Positions 42,154 to 52,244 of a DNA stretch of 64,000 nucleotides are shown here, piece after piece. Below the pieces are notes generated by a model. That model was not told the DNA's origin and did no database searches. It saw nothing but the letters and a program-made list of their open reading frames with translations. A program made the position numbers and the translations under genes. How positions within the stretch are numbered: the stretch's first letter is position 1; each line of letters starts with the position of its first letter. The stretch is from an uncultured Erythrobacter sp. (GTDB lineage: Bacteria > Pseudomonadota > Alphaproteobacteria > Sphingomonadales > Sphingomonadaceae), in the NCBI GenBank assembly GCA_947499095.1, contig CANMMR010000001.1:372001-436000 (forward strand), given 5' to 3'.

Positions 42154-43169
42154 GCCGTGCCCTCTTCTTCCGCTTCCTTCGCCAGCTCCGCCCGCCTCCG
42201 GTCGTCAGCCTGGCCGATCGTGTTCATTTCCTCTTCCGGCGTCTCCGCGAGCGCCGCGTTCAGTTCCGCGCCGATAACCACGCCGAGGCCGACAAGCCAG
42301 AAAAAGAACAGCGCGATCATGATCCCGGCCAGGCTGCCGTAGGTGAGATTGTAGGTAAAGAAACTGCGCAGCACCAAGGGCAGCAGCGTCGTTACCAGGA
42401 TCCACCAGACGGTCGTAAACAGCACGCCGGGCCATTTCGGATAACGGCGCGCGCGGTATCGCGACGGGGTCAGCGTGTAAAAAATGAGATAGAGCGAACC
42501 GAACAGGCCCAGTGCCGGAATGATGCGCGAAAGGCGCAGATCGCTAATCCTGTCGACGAGGTCGGGGAAATACGCCTCGATCACTTGCTGTGCCGCCCCG
42601 ATCGCGATCTGCGCGATGAGGGACAGCATCAGCAGCAGCACTGCGCCCAGGATCACACCCGACGAGAACAGCCGGTATTTCCAGAAGGCGTGGGTCAGCT
42701 TCGTGCCATACGCCCGGCGCAGGATGTCGCGGATGGTCTCGATCAGGCTGCCCACCGTCCAGAGCGCTACGGCGGCACCGGCCCAGAGCAGCCAGCCGCT
42801 GCGCGAATTGATGACGTCGCGCGCGACCGGCTCGATCACGTCACCGACACTGGGTGGCAGGGTCATGAGGATGGCGTTGATCGAGGCGGCACGGTCGCTT
42901 TCCTCTCCTATGAGCGAGAAGAGCGCGGCGCCGAGAATGAAAAACGGGAAGATGGAGAACATCGCCAAATAGGCGAGGTTGCCCGCATGAATGAAACCGT
43001 CGTTGAAGGTGCCGACGGCCGTGCGCTTGGCGACTTCCCAGGCCCTCGTTCCGGGGCCGACCCGCTCGACTACGCGGCCCCGCAAGGTCGCCGCGTGCTG
43101 GCGGCGTGCCTCGGGGGACAGCGACTGGACTTCGCGCTCTTCCTCGCTTGGAAGATCGTTTGCACTCAA
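42150..43169 (-). CDS. YihY/BrkB-family inner membrane protein, second paralogue
   Basis: Predicted 339 residues. It has a long cytoplasmic N-terminus and about six membrane helices: AYLAMFSIFPFFILGAALF, WLLWAGAAVALWTVGSLI, SGVILGAVLLLMLSLIAQ, GLFGSLYLIFYTLTP, LFTTVWWILVTTLLP and MIALFFFWLVGLGVVIGAELN. Family landmark NLTYGSLAGIMIALFFFW is present. The C-terminal 40 residues are acidic and probably cytoplasmic. The start is doubtful: TTG 43169, four bases after the dnaJ-like stop, is preferred; the frame is open to 43235. Confidence 0.85.
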   Translation of the reverse strand: MSANDLPSEEEREVQSLSPEARRQHAATLRGRVVERVGPGTRAWEVAKRTAVGTFNDGFIHAGNLAYLAMFSIFPFFILGAALFSLIGEESDRAASINAILMTLPPSVGDVIEPVARDVINSRSGWLLWAGAAVALWTVGSLIETIRDILRRAYGTKLTHAFWKYRLFSSGVILGAVLLLMLSLIAQIAIGAAQQVIEAYFPDLVDRISDLRLSRIIPALGLFGSLYLIFYTLTPSRYRARRYPKWPGVLFTTVWWILVTTLLPLVLRSFFTYNLTYGSLAGIMIALFFFWLVGLGVVIGAELNAALAETPEEEMNTIGQADDRRRAELAKEAEEEGTA

Positions 43170-43173
43170 ACGG

Positions 43174-44136
43174 CTACACCCCGAGTTTGCTGCGTGGGTC
43201 GCTCTCGTCCTTCCAGCCTTCGAGCCGCTTGGCAAGCTCAGCGAGATCGCCGGGCAGCTGGATTTCCAGCGTGACGAGCTGATCGCCGCGGGTGCCGTTC
43301 TTCTTCGTGAAGCCCTTGCCCTTCAAGCGCAGCACCGTGCCGCTGTCCGTGCCGGGTTTGATGGTCATCATCACCGGGCCATCGACCGTGGGCACGCGCA
43401 CCTTGCCGCCATTCACCGCTTCGTCGAGCGTGATCGGCAGGTCGAAGCGCACATCGTCGCCATCACGCTTGTAGAGCTTATGCCGGTCGATCTCGATCGT
43501 GACGAGCCCGTCTCCCGCACCGCCCGGCCCCTGCTCGCCCTTGCCCTTGAGGCGCATCTGGGTGCCGCTTTCGACCCCCTTGGGCAGCTTGAGATCGATA
43601 GTCTTGCCGTCGGCCAGCGTAATGCGTTGGTCCTTCAGCGTTGCCGCTTCGACGAAGGGGACGCGCAGGCGATAGCCGATGTCAGAGCCCTTGGGGGGCG
43701 GCCCACGGCGCCCGCCGCCGAAAGGTCCGCCGCCCATGCCGGACGATCGCGCCCTGCCGCCGCCGAACAGGCCTTCGAATATATCGCCGAGATCGGTTTC
43801 CTGTCCGAACCCTTGGAAATCTTCGGCGCGATAGCCGCGCTGCCCGCCACCGGCCCCGCCGAAGCCGCCCCCCCCGCCCATGCCCGCGAAGGGATTTGCC
43901 GGATTGCCATCGGCATCGATCTCGCCGCGGTCGAACCGGGCGCGTTTGTCCTTGTCGGACAGCAGGTCGTAAGCCTGTGTGACCTGGCTGAACCGCTCAG
44001 AAGCCTTCGGATTGTCCTTGTTGCGGTCGGGGTGAAGCTCCTTCGCCAGCTTGCGATAGGCGCTCTTGATGTCCTTCTCCGACGCGCCGCGGGCGACGCC
44101 GAGAGTGGAATAGGGATCGCGGGAATTGGTAGCCAT
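43174..44136 (-). CDS. DnaJ-family co-chaperone (CbpA/DjlA-like, no zinc finger)
   Basis: Predicted 320 residues. A J-domain with the HPD motif (SAYRKLAKELHPDRNKDNP) is followed by a glycine-rich linker (about residues 85-150) with repeats of GGG, FGG and GMGGG, then the DnaJ C-terminal beta domain (RLRVPFVEAATLKDQRITL, FDLPITLDEAVNGGKV, VLRLKGKGFTKKNGTRGDQL). The four CxxCxGxG zinc-finger repeats of DnaJ are absent, so it belongs to the CbpA group. It stimulates Hsp70 ATPase in the cytoplasm. Same strand and next to the BrkB and fabI genes. Confidence 0.92.
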   Translation of the reverse strand: MATNSRDPYSTLGVARGASEKDIKSAYRKLAKELHPDRNKDNPKASERFSQVTQAYDLLSDKDKRARFDRGEIDADGNPANPFAGMGGGGGFGGAGGGQRGYRAEDFQGFGQETDLGDIFEGLFGGGRARSSGMGGGPFGGGRRGPPPKGSDIGYRLRVPFVEAATLKDQRITLADGKTIDLKLPKGVESGTQMRLKGKGEQGPGGAGDGLVTIEIDRHKLYKRDGDDVRFDLPITLDEAVNGGKVRVPTVDGPVMMTIKPGTDSGTVLRLKGKGFTKKNGTRGDQLVTLEIQLPGDLAELAKRLEGWKDESDPRSKLGV

Positions 44137-44320
44137 CAGGCGTGTTAGCTAGGTGCAACAGCCGATCCGTGCAAGCGCGAGTGGTTTCCCACGCGGACGG
44201 ATGCGATTAGGGGGTGGCCGATGCGCACCGATTGTCTCCATAATGCGAGCCTGTCTTGGCCCAAACGGGCGCGCATGCGTTTTGCTCCTGAATCCACTCC
44301 CTTTGCCTAGGACCCGCCCG

Positions 44321-44944
44321 ATGCAGACCGACGAAAGCGCAATTCCCAAGGCGGACCCTTTTTCGCTGTTCGAGGTGTGGTTCGGCGAGGCCAAGGCTAG
44401 CGAGCCGAACGATCCCAACGCCATGGCGCTGGCGACGGCCACTGCCGACGGGATGCCGTCGGTCCGGATGGTGCTGCTGAAAGCGCGCGGCGTCGATCAG
44501 GGCGAGGGCGGCGGGTTCGTCTTCTACACCAATGCCGAAAGCCGCAAGGGCGAGCAGATCCGCGCAAACATGCGCGCCGCGCTGCTGTTTCACTGGAAGA
44601 GCCTGCGCCGCCAGATCCGCATCGAAGGCCCGCTGGAGGAAGTCGATCCCGCGCAGGCCGACAATTATTTTCATTCCCGCCCCCGCGCCTCGCAGATCGG
44701 CTCTGCCGCCAGCGACCAGTCGCGCCCCTTGCCGGACCGGCAGGTCTATCTCGACCGGGTGGCCGCGCTGGAGGAACGCTATCCCGAGGGCGACATCCCG
44801 CGCCCGCCGCATTGGACCGGCTTCCGGCTGAGTCCGCGCCGGATCGAATTCTGGCAGGACCGCGAATATCGCCTGCACGACAGGCGGCTCTTTACGCGCA
44901 ACAGCGCGACGGAAGCGTGGGACGACACGCTGCTCTATCCGTGA
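44321..44944 (+). CDS. pdxH: Pyridoxamine/pyridoxine 5'-phosphate oxidase PdxH
   Basis: Predicted 207 residues. FMN enzyme that makes pyridoxal phosphate. Landmarks are the flavin-binding GMPSVRMVLLKARGVDQGEG, FVFYTNAESRKGEQI, HWKSLRRQIRIEG and the C-terminal active-site region WTGFRLSPRRIEFWQ. The ATG at 44321 gives the usual start; the frame is open to 44153 but its opening residues look non-coding. Divergent from the dnaJ-like gene with 184 bases between. Precedes the cation exporter by ten bases. Confidence 0.94.
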   Translation: MQTDESAIPKADPFSLFEVWFGEAKASEPNDPNAMALATATADGMPSVRMVLLKARGVDQGEGGGFVFYTNAESRKGEQIRANMRAALLFHWKSLRRQIRIEGPLEEVDPAQADNYFHSRPRASQIGSAASDQSRPLPDRQVYLDRVAALEERYPEGDIPRPPHWTGFRLSPRRIEFWQDREYRLHDRRLFTRNSATEAWDDTLLYP

Positions 44945-44954
44945 GGCAGAGGCC

Positions 44955-45890
44955 ATGACCGACGATCGCGCCCGACTTGCCCACAGCGCAGCATTCGCCT
45001 CGATCACTGTCGCGGTGATTCTCGTTGCGCTGAAAAGCTGGGCAAGCTGGAGAACCGGATCGACTGCCATGCTCGGCAGCCTTGCCGATTCCGCGCTCGA
45101 TCTGGTCGCGAGTATCGCCACGCTGACCGGCGTTTGGATCGCCTACATGCCGGCGGACGAGGATCACCGGTTCGGCCATGGCAAGGCGGAAGCGCTGGCA
45201 GCGATCTTCCAGGTCATGCTGATCGCGCTGTCGGCCTTCGGGATCGCGACGCGGGCGGTGATGCAATTGTCCGGCCAGGTCGAAACGGCCGCGGCGGAAG
45301 AGGGCATTGCCGTGTCCCTGATTGCCATCGTACTGACTTTCGCGCTGCTGGCGTGGCAGCGCTATGTGATGAACCGGACGCGCAGCCTCGCCATCCAGAC
45401 CGATCACCTGCACTACAAGTCGGACCTGCTGCTCAATCTCGCGGTCATCGCCGCGCTCGTGATGGACCAGTTTGCCGGACTCGGTATTGCCGATCCGCTC
45501 TTCGGCCTCGCTATCGCCGCGTGGCTGGCGTGGGGCGCATGGCGCGGGGCGAGCGATGCGGTGGACGATTTGATGGATCGCGAATGGCCCGAGGATAAGC
45601 GGCTGGCCTTCGTCGAAGCGGCGGCCCGGCATCCCGAGCTCACGAACCTGCACGATCTGCGCACCCGTACCAGCGGCCATCGCGATTTCGCGCAGTTCCA
45701 TGTCGACCTGCCGCCGATCATGACGGTGGAAGAAGCGCACGACATCATCGAGCGGGTGGAGGCCGATCTGTGCCAGCGCTTCCCGGGGCTCGAGCTGCTG
45801 ATCCATATCGACCCGGAGGGTCATGTCGACGAGCCGGACAATCCGCTCGTCGAGGACAATGAATTCGCCAAGCTGGAGAAAGATGCATGA
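44955..45890 (+). CDS. Cation diffusion facilitator family transporter (FieF-like)
   Basis: Predicted 311 residues with about six helices and a cytoplasmic C-terminal domain. Metal-site signatures are SLADSALDLVASI (the usual helix II D-x3-D) and DHLHYKSDLLLNLAV (helix V H-x3-D), and HRFGHGKAEALAAI, the conserved segment between helices II and III. It exports Zn2+, Fe2+ or similar divalent ions by proton antiport. ATGA overlap with the PhzF gene suggests coupling. Exact metal cannot be read from sequence. Confidence 0.92.
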   Translation: MTDDRARLAHSAAFASITVAVILVALKSWASWRTGSTAMLGSLADSALDLVASIATLTGVWIAYMPADEDHRFGHGKAEALAAIFQVMLIALSAFGIATRAVMQLSGQVETAAAEEGIAVSLIAIVLTFALLAWQRYVMNRTRSLAIQTDHLHYKSDLLLNLAVIAALVMDQFAGLGIADPLFGLAIAAWLAWGAWRGASDAVDDLMDREWPEDKRLAFVEAAARHPELTNLHDLRTRTSGHRDFAQFHVDLPPIMTVEEAHDIIERVEADLCQRFPGLELLIHIDPEGHVDEPDNPLVEDNEFAKLEKDA

Positions 45891-46684
45891 CCACCGCACT
45901 GCCCTATTGGCATGTCGACGCCTTCGCCGATCGCCCGTTCGCCGGCAACCAGGCCGCGGTTATGCCGCTCGATGCGTGGCTCGACGACGATGTCCTCCAA
46001 GCCATCGCCGAAGAGAACAATTTCGCCGAGACCGCTTTCGTGGTGCCCGATGCTAGCGGCGAGGCCGACTACGAATTGCGCTGGTTCACCCCGACCGAGG
46101 AAGTGCGGCTCTGCGGCCATGCCACGCTGGCCAGCGGCCACGTCCTACTGACTCGCGACGGGGGCGAGCGCGTGACTTTCCGGACGCGGCACGCGGGCAA
46201 ACTGGAGGTCAGGCGAGCGGACTCGGCATACGAACTGGGCCTGCCACTCATTCCCACCGAACCCGGATCGTGGGACGAGGCGGCGGTATTGCTGGGCGCG
46301 GAGCCGCGCGAGATTTGGCTCAATCCCGAAGGATACGGGATCTATCTGTTCGACAGCGAGGAGACGGTGCGCGGGCTCGACCCCGACATGCGCGGGTTGC
46401 GGGCATTGGGGAACGACCAGTTCATCTGCACGGCGCAGGGCGGCAAGACCGATGTAGTCAGCCGGGTGTTCGTGCCGGGCGGCGGTGTCGACGAGGATAG
46501 CTTCACCGGCTCGGCTCACGCGGCGCTCACGCATTTCTGGACCAACCGGCTCGGGTGCGAAAGCTTCACCGCGTTTCAGGCATCGCAGCGCGGGGGACGT
46601 GCTACATGCCGCCGCGAAGGCGACCGGGCCATCCTGTCAGGCCCCTGCATCACAGTAGTAGAAGGGCGCTTCCTGCTGCCCTAA
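45887..46684 (+). CDS. PhzF-family isomerase/epimerase
   Basis: Predicted 265 residues. It has the diaminopimelate-epimerase-like fold of PhzF. The catalytic glutamate segment NNFAETAFVV, the signature WFTPTEEVRLCGHATLASG, and the C-terminal GSAHAALTHFW are typical. The native reaction of most non-phenazine PhzF homologues is unknown. Its TAA stop overlaps the TAG of the convergent serine hydrolase gene by four bases (CTAA). Confidence 0.88.
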   Translation: MTTALPYWHVDAFADRPFAGNQAAVMPLDAWLDDDVLQAIAEENNFAETAFVVPDASGEADYELRWFTPTEEVRLCGHATLASGHVLLTRDGGERVTFRTRHAGKLEVRRADSAYELGLPLIPTEPGSWDEAAVLLGAEPREIWLNPEGYGIYLFDSEETVRGLDPDMRGLRALGNDQFICTAQGGKTDVVSRVFVPGGGVDEDSFTGSAHAALTHFWTNRLGCESFTAFQASQRGGRATCRREGDRAILSGPCITVVEGRFLLP

Positions 46685-47811
46685 CCTGCCGGATAAAGCT
46701 CGATGATGTCCGCCAGCTGCTGGAGCATGGCCTTGCGCTCCGGCGCGTCCGAATGGCCGAGGCGCACCACGGTCAGCTTCTGGCTTGGCGAGACGAAGAT
46801 ATATTGCCCCATGTGCCCGATCGCGGAAAAGGCGCTGTGCGGCGCGCGGTCGGGGAACAATGGATGCTCTTCGCCATCCGGCAACGGACGGTTGAGCCAG
46901 GTCTGCAAGCCGTAATGGGGGCTGGCGGGGCTGGGTTCGAGCATCTCTTCGACCCACTGGCGCGGCACCAGCTGCTCGCCTTTCACCGATCCCTTGTTGC
47001 GCAGCATCTCGCCGAACTTCGCCCAGTCGCGGGCGTTGGCGTGGATCAGGCTGCCGCCGATCAGCGTGCCCGCGCGATCGAATTCCGGCACGGCGCTGGT
47101 CATTCCCAGCGGCCCGAACAGGCGGGCTTGCAGATAGTCGGCGACCGCCTTGCGGCGCGCGTCGGGATTGGTGCCCTCTGTCAGTGCACGGGCGGCGATA
47201 TCGGCCAGGATTACCGTGGTGTTCGAGGAATATTCGAAGCGCGAACCCGGCTCCGCTTCGAGCGGCTGGGCAGTGGCGTAGTCGGCCATGTCGTCGCGCC
47301 CGTCGAGGAACAGCATGCGCACCTCGCTGCTCTCGTAGGGCGGATCGCCCGCCTCGGTGTGCTCCAGGCCGGAGCGCATCTGGAGCAATTGGCGCAAGGT
47401 AATATCGGCTCGCGGATCGCCGGCGCGCTGCCAGCGTGGCACGGGGGCAGGAGCATCGAGCCGTAGCTGCCCGTCCGCCACCAGCATGCCGATCATCACC
47501 GCAGTCACTGTCTTGGCCATCGACCAACTGATGAAGCGTGTCTGCGGCCCGTAACCTTCGCCATAGCGTTCGACGGCGATCTCGCCGCCATGCAGGACCA
47601 CCAGCGCCCGCGTTTCGCCCAGCCCGTCGAGCGTGAACAGCTGGTCCGATTCGCGTGCCAGCGCCTTGGTCGGCGCACCAGGATCGGCCTTCACCGCCGC
47701 CAGCGCTTCCTCGCTCAGCGGCGGCTCTTCCGCCGGGCCGGACCCGCCGCACGCGGCAAGGCTTGTGGCGGCGAGGGCAAGCGCGATAAGGGGGGTGGTC
47801 CGCAAGGGCAT
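46681..47811 (-). CDS. Serine hydrolase of the beta-lactamase/class C esterase family, lipoprotein
   Basis: Predicted 376 residues. A lipobox (ATSLAAC, Cys21) suggests anchoring in a membrane. The serine-hydrolase motif SMAK is in FISWSMAKTVTAVM, and a YSSN sequence (FEYSSNTTVI) may be the second motif. This is the penicillin-binding-protein-like esterase group (class C beta-lactamase fold), used as esterases, D-alanyl peptidases or beta-lactamases; I cannot say which. Convergent with the PhzF gene with overlapping stops. Confidence 0.87.
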   Translation of the reverse strand: MPLRTTPLIALALAATSLAACGGSGPAEEPPLSEEALAAVKADPGAPTKALARESDQLFTLDGLGETRALVVLHGGEIAVERYGEGYGPQTRFISWSMAKTVTAVMIGMLVADGQLRLDAPAPVPRWQRAGDPRADITLRQLLQMRSGLEHTEAGDPPYESSEVRMLFLDGRDDMADYATAQPLEAEPGSRFEYSSNTTVILADIAARALTEGTNPDARRKAVADYLQARLFGPLGMTSAVPEFDRAGTLIGGSLIHANARDWAKFGEMLRNKGSVKGEQLVPRQWVEEMLEPSPASPHYGLQTWLNRPLPDGEEHPLFPDRAPHSAFSAIGHMGQYIFVSPSQKLTVVRLGHSDAPERKAMLQQLADIIELYPAG

Positions 47812-47840
47812 GACGCGTCACTCGCACGAAGGAATCCGAC

Positions 47841-48185
47841 TTGGCAACGGCCAAAGACCGCTCTGGAAAACTGCGCCTGTGGATGTGGCTCGCGATCATC
47901 ATGGCCGGGCTGGGCGCGATCGCCTGGGCGGTCTGGGGCGACGGCCTGCGCCGGACCGGTGCGACCGGCACGGCCTATGCCGCGCATGTCGCCTGCTCCT
48001 GCCGTTTCGTGGCGGGGCGCAGCCTCGACGATTGCGCCAAGGACAAGCTTGCGGGGATGGAGCTGGTCAGCCTGAGCGAGCATCCGCAGGCGAAAAGCGT
48101 CACCGCCTCGATCCCGCTGGTCGCTTCGGAGACCGCCACCTGGCGCGAAGGCTACGCCTGCGTGCTGGACGAGTGGGAAGGCTAG
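47841..48185 (+). CDS. Hypothetical small membrane-anchored cysteine protein
   Basis: Predicted 114 residues. One N-terminal transmembrane helix (LWMWLAIIMAGLGAIAWAVW, about residues 13-32) is followed by a periplasmic part with four cysteines: ACSCRF, DDCAKD and YACVLDE. The start is TTG with AAGGA seven bases before. Similar proteins of unknown role occur in sphingomonads. Its stop overlaps that of the convergent fcl (CTAG at 48182-48185). Divergent from the serine hydrolase gene. Confidence 0.68.
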   Translation: MATAKDRSGKLRLWMWLAIIMAGLGAIAWAVWGDGLRRTGATGTAYAAHVACSCRFVAGRSLDDCAKDKLAGMELVSLSEHPQAKSVTASIPLVASETATWREGYACVLDEWEG

Positions 48186-49120
48186 GCGCCAACCTCCAAT
48201 AAGAACGCTGCGTAGGCATCCCGCAGGCCGTCCCTCAGGTCGATGTGCGGCTTCCAGCCCATCGCGGCCAGGCGGGAATTGTCCATCAGCTTGCGCGGCG
48301 TGCCGTCCGGCTTCGATGTGTCGGCCTCTATATCACCTTTGAAGCCGACGACATTGGCGACCGTCCGCGCTAGATCGGCAATGGCGATGTCGTCGCCCGA
48401 CCCGACATTGATCGGCGCATCGTCCGAGTAGCGCTGCAGCAGCATCACACAGGCATCGGCAAGATCGTCGACATGCAGGAATTCTCGGCGCGGCGTGCCG
48501 CTCCCCCAGATGGTGAAGCTGTCATCACCCGCCAACTTCGCCTCTTGCGCCTTGCGGATTAGCGCAGGGACGACGTGGCTCGACGCCGGGTCCCAATTGT
48601 CACCTGGCCCGTAGAGGTTGGTCGGCATGGCGGAGATGAAATCCCGACCATATTGCACGCGATAGGCGGCGGCGAGCTTCAGCCCGGCAATCTTAGCGAT
48701 CGCATAGGCTTCGTTCGTCGGCCCGAGCGGGCCTGTCAGAAGGGCGTCTTCGCGGATCGGTTGCTCGGCGTGCTTCGGATAGATGCAGGACGATCCGAGA
48801 AAAATCAATTTGGCCACATCGTGCAGATGCGCCGCGTGAATCACATTCGTTGCAATCGCGATATTGTCGTAAAGGAATTCCGCAGGGCGCTCGGAATTGG
48901 CAATGATGCCGCCGACCCGTGCAGCTGCCAGGATCACGGCATCGGGCCGGTTCGCGCTGAACCAGTCCTCGACTCCCCTTCGGTTACGCAGGTCGACACT
49001 TCGCGGTGCCGTGAGGACGGTGCTTGGTTCGCGCTCCAGCCGGCGGAGTAGCGCCTGCCCGACCATGCCGCCATGGCCCGCCACCCAGACGCGCCTGCCG
49101 TCGAGCGTAAAGCCCTGCAC
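48182..49120 (-). CDS. fcl: GDP-L-fucose synthase
   Basis: Predicted 312 residues. A short-chain-type epimerase/reductase that turns GDP-4-keto-6-deoxymannose into GDP-L-fucose. The N-terminal VWVAGHGGMVGQALLRRLE is the NADPH loop (family form GHRGMVG, here GHGG), catalytic Ser/Tyr/Lys fit FLGSSCIYPK and YAIAKIAG. The start is GTG at 49120, two bases after the gmd stop. No premature stop is seen, so the gene looks functional while the preceding gmd is not. Confidence 0.9.
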   Translation of the reverse strand: MQGFTLDGRRVWVAGHGGMVGQALLRRLEREPSTVLTAPRSVDLRNRRGVEDWFSANRPDAVILAAARVGGIIANSERPAEFLYDNIAIATNVIHAAHLHDVAKLIFLGSSCIYPKHAEQPIREDALLTGPLGPTNEAYAIAKIAGLKLAAAYRVQYGRDFISAMPTNLYGPGDNWDPASSHVVPALIRKAQEAKLAGDDSFTIWGSGTPRREFLHVDDLADACVMLLQRYSDDAPINVGSGDDIAIADLARTVANVVGFKGDIEADTSKPDGTPRKLMDNSRLAAMGWKPHIDLRDGLRDAYAAFLLEVGA

Positions 49121-49122
49121 GC

Positions 49123-50167
<1,045 letters not shown>

Positions 50168-50249
50168 GCCGACCTCGATTTATATGTTGGCAATCGCATC
50201 GAATATCCGGAGTCTCAAGGCAAGTGCGCGAGCTCGGAAACGCACGGGT

Positions 50250-51416
50250 TTAGGCTCCGACGGGCACCGTCGCCTCAATCCAGCCACCGCCGACGACCCG
50301 GTCGTCTGCATAGATCACCGCAGCCTGCCCCGGCGCGACGCCGTATTCGGGCTGTGCGAACCGCAGGTTTGCGCTGCGACCCTCGCCAAGTGGCCCGTCG
50401 AGCACGACAGGGACCGGCTTGGCGAGACTGCGAACCTTGGCCGTCAGCGGCTTGTCGGGCAGAGGGCCGATGCGGTTGGTTTCGCCGATGCGGGCCTCGG
50501 TCACTGCCAGAAGCCGCTTCGGGCCGACGCGGACCTCGGCACTCTCGGCGTCGATCTTGACCACATAGAGCGGTTCGGGCTGGCCGCCGATCTCCAGCCC
50601 GCGACGCTGGCCGACCGTGTAGTGGATCACGCCGCGATGCTCGCCCAGTTCTTCGCCGGTCGTTGCGTGGACGATCTTGCCCGGTCGCACGCCTTCCGGA
50701 CGCATTGTCTTGACGATCTTCGCATAGTCGCCGTCGGGCACGAAGCAGATGTCCTGGCTATCGGGCTTGGCGGCGTTGCGCAGCCCCGCTTCCTCGGCCA
50801 GGTGGCGGACTTCGGCCTTGGGCAGGCCACCGAGCGGGAAACGAAGGTAAGCGAGCTGGTCTTCCGTGGTCGCGTAAAGGAAGTAGGACTGGTCGCGCGC
50901 AGGATCGTGGGCCCGGTGCAGTTCCGGTCCGGCCGGGCCCATCACGCGGCGCACGTAATGGCCGGTGGCAAGGCAATCGGCGCCCAATTCGCGCGCCATG
51001 GCGAACAGATCGGTGAACTTGGGCCCCATATTGCAGCGAATGCAGGGAACCGGCGTCTGCCCGGCGAGATAGGAATCGGCGAAAGCCTCGACCACGTCTT
51101 CGCGAAACGCGCTTTCATGGTCGTGCACGTAATGGGCGATGCCCAGCCGGTCCGCGACAGCGCGGGCGTCGGCAATGTCGTCGCCCGCGCAGCACGCGCC
51201 CTTGCGCCCCGTGGCTGCACCGTAATCGTAAAGCTGCAGCGTCACGCCGATCACTTCCGCACCGCTGCGTGCGGCCAGCGCGGCCACGACCGAGCTGTCG
51301 ACCCCGCCCGACATGGCGACGACGATGCGGCAATCCGGCGCGGCACGCGGCAAGTCGAAGAGGCCGGCTGCCTGAACCGGAGAAAGAGCGATATTTTCGG
51401 GCATGGCGCGGCCCAT
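50250..51416 (-). CDS. mnmA: tRNA-specific 2-thiouridylase MnmA
   Basis: Predicted 388 residues. It adds sulfur to U34 of tRNA Lys, Glu and Gln. The PP-loop motif [14 protein letters not shown] is near residue 35; the catalytic cysteines are expected in [14 protein letters not shown] and [14 protein letters not shown]. An ATG four codons later (51404) is a possible alternative start. Adjacent to the decayed gmd gene but not obviously related. It complements MnmG at the window start, since both modify U34. Confidence 0.95.
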   Translation of the reverse strand: MGRAMPENIALSPVQAAGLFDLPRAAPDCRIVVAMSGGVDSSVVAALAARSGAEVIGVTLQLYDYGAATGRKGACCAGDDIADARAVADRLGIAHYVHDHESAFREDVVEAFADSYLAGQTPVPCIRCNMGPKFTDLFAMARELGADCLATGHYVRRVMGPAGPELHRAHDPARDQSYFLYATTEDQLAYLRFPLGGLPKAEVRHLAEEAGLRNAAKPDSQDICFVPDGDYAKIVKTMRPEGVRPGKIVHATTGEELGEHRGVIHYTVGQRRGLEIGGQPEPLYVVKIDAESAEVRVGPKRLLAVTEARIGETNRIGPLPDKPLTAKVRSLAKPVPVVLDGPLGEGRSANLRFAQPEYGVAPGQAAVIYADDRVVGGGWIEATVPVGA

Positions 51417-51509
51417 ACACGGCTGGGGGGCTTGCCACCAGAGGGCAGCGCACGAGCCCGCAAGCGAAGTTTTACGGTTCGTTCACCATGTGCCATTATC
51501 CCCGAACGA

Positions 51510-51803
51510 ATGATCGAGGGACAATTTCAGAGGGCCGATCTGGCCGAAAGGCGCGAAGCCGCGGATCTCCGCCGGTTTCGCTGGACCGATCTGGTCGCGC
51601 GATTGGCAGCGACTCGCGAACTCCGGGAGGAGATCGCGCAGATCGAAGGGGGCTTCGGGGCCTTTGCGGAAGTCCGCCGTGAAGGCAGCGAAAAGAATGA
51701 AGGCGCTGTTAACCATGATATTTCAACGGATGGCAAACCAGACCCGCTATGCCTTGGCGACACCGCAGGTGATGCAACCCACGGCGACAGAGAGACGGAA
51801 TGA
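51510..51803 (+). CDS. Small hypothetical protein upstream of sciP
   Basis: Predicted 97 residues. The first 60 residues are charged and helical (LAERREAADLRRFRWTDLVA, LREEIAQIEGGF), the rest acidic and low in order. It has no obvious Shine-Dalgarno sequence. The last codons overlap the sciP start (ATGA), and a CtrA-like box lies inside it at 51709-51716, so it may form a short operon with sciP. The long open frame in the same frame running back to 50166 is antisense to mnmA and is not part of the gene. Confidence 0.65.
   Translation: MIEGQFQRADLAERREAADLRRFRWTDLVARLAATRELREEIAQIEGGFGAFAEVRREGSEKNEGAVNHDISTDGKPDPLCLGDTAGDATHGDRETE
51709..51716 (+). promoter_or_regulatory. CtrA-like half-site upstream of sciP
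   Basis: TTAACCAT, one of the known CtrA box forms, 84 bases before the sciP ATG and within the preceding small gene. In Caulobacter sciP is itself under CtrA control, so a functional site here is plausible; it is one 8-base match only. Confidence 0.45.
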
Positions 51804-52099
51804 TTGAAAACCAGGATATCCGGCCAGCGCAGGTCATCGGCCCTCTCGGAGAGCCGCTGACGCTCGACGATCTGCCGTCGCCCCAGACCAAGCGTTGGGT
51901 CGTGCGCCGCAAGGCCGAGGTCGTGGCCGCCGTCAATGGTGGGTTGCTAAGCATCGACGAGGTTCTGGAGCGCTATAGCCTGAGCCTCGAGGAGTTTGCC
52001 TCCTGGCAGCGCGCCGTTGATCGCTCCGGCATGCAGGGCCTGCGAGTCACGCGGATCCAGCACTATCGCGATCTGTACGAGCGTCAGCTCAAATATTGA
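51800..52099 (+). CDS. sciP: CtrA inhibitor SciP (DUF1153)
   Basis: Predicted 99 residues. SciP is the small helix-turn-helix protein that binds CtrA at promoters and blocks activation in the swarmer cell cycle of Caulobacter. The DUF1153 core is TLDDLPSPQTKRWVVRRKAE, AVNGGLLSIDEVLERYSLSL and EFASWQRAVDRSGMQGLRVT, followed by RIQHYR. The trihelical core is complete and the N-terminus (about 25 residues) variable. ATGA overlap with the upstream small gene suggests coupling. Together with trcR this marks alphaproteobacterial cell-cycle control. Confidence 0.93.
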   Translation: MIENQDIRPAQVIGPLGEPLTLDDLPSPQTKRWVVRRKAEVVAAVNGGLLSIDEVLERYSLSLEEFASWQRAVDRSGMQGLRVTRIQHYRDLYERQLKY

Positions 52100-52244
52100 G
52101 CTTTTCGGGCCGGGGGACCCTCCCGGGAACAAAACCCGTCACTATCCGCTCCTCTGGATAGTCCTGCACGATGCAGGAAACCGTTTTCCTGTCGAAGCCC
52201 GAAAGTGAATATCGGGCGGGCAGGATAAAACAGGAGGAAATACA

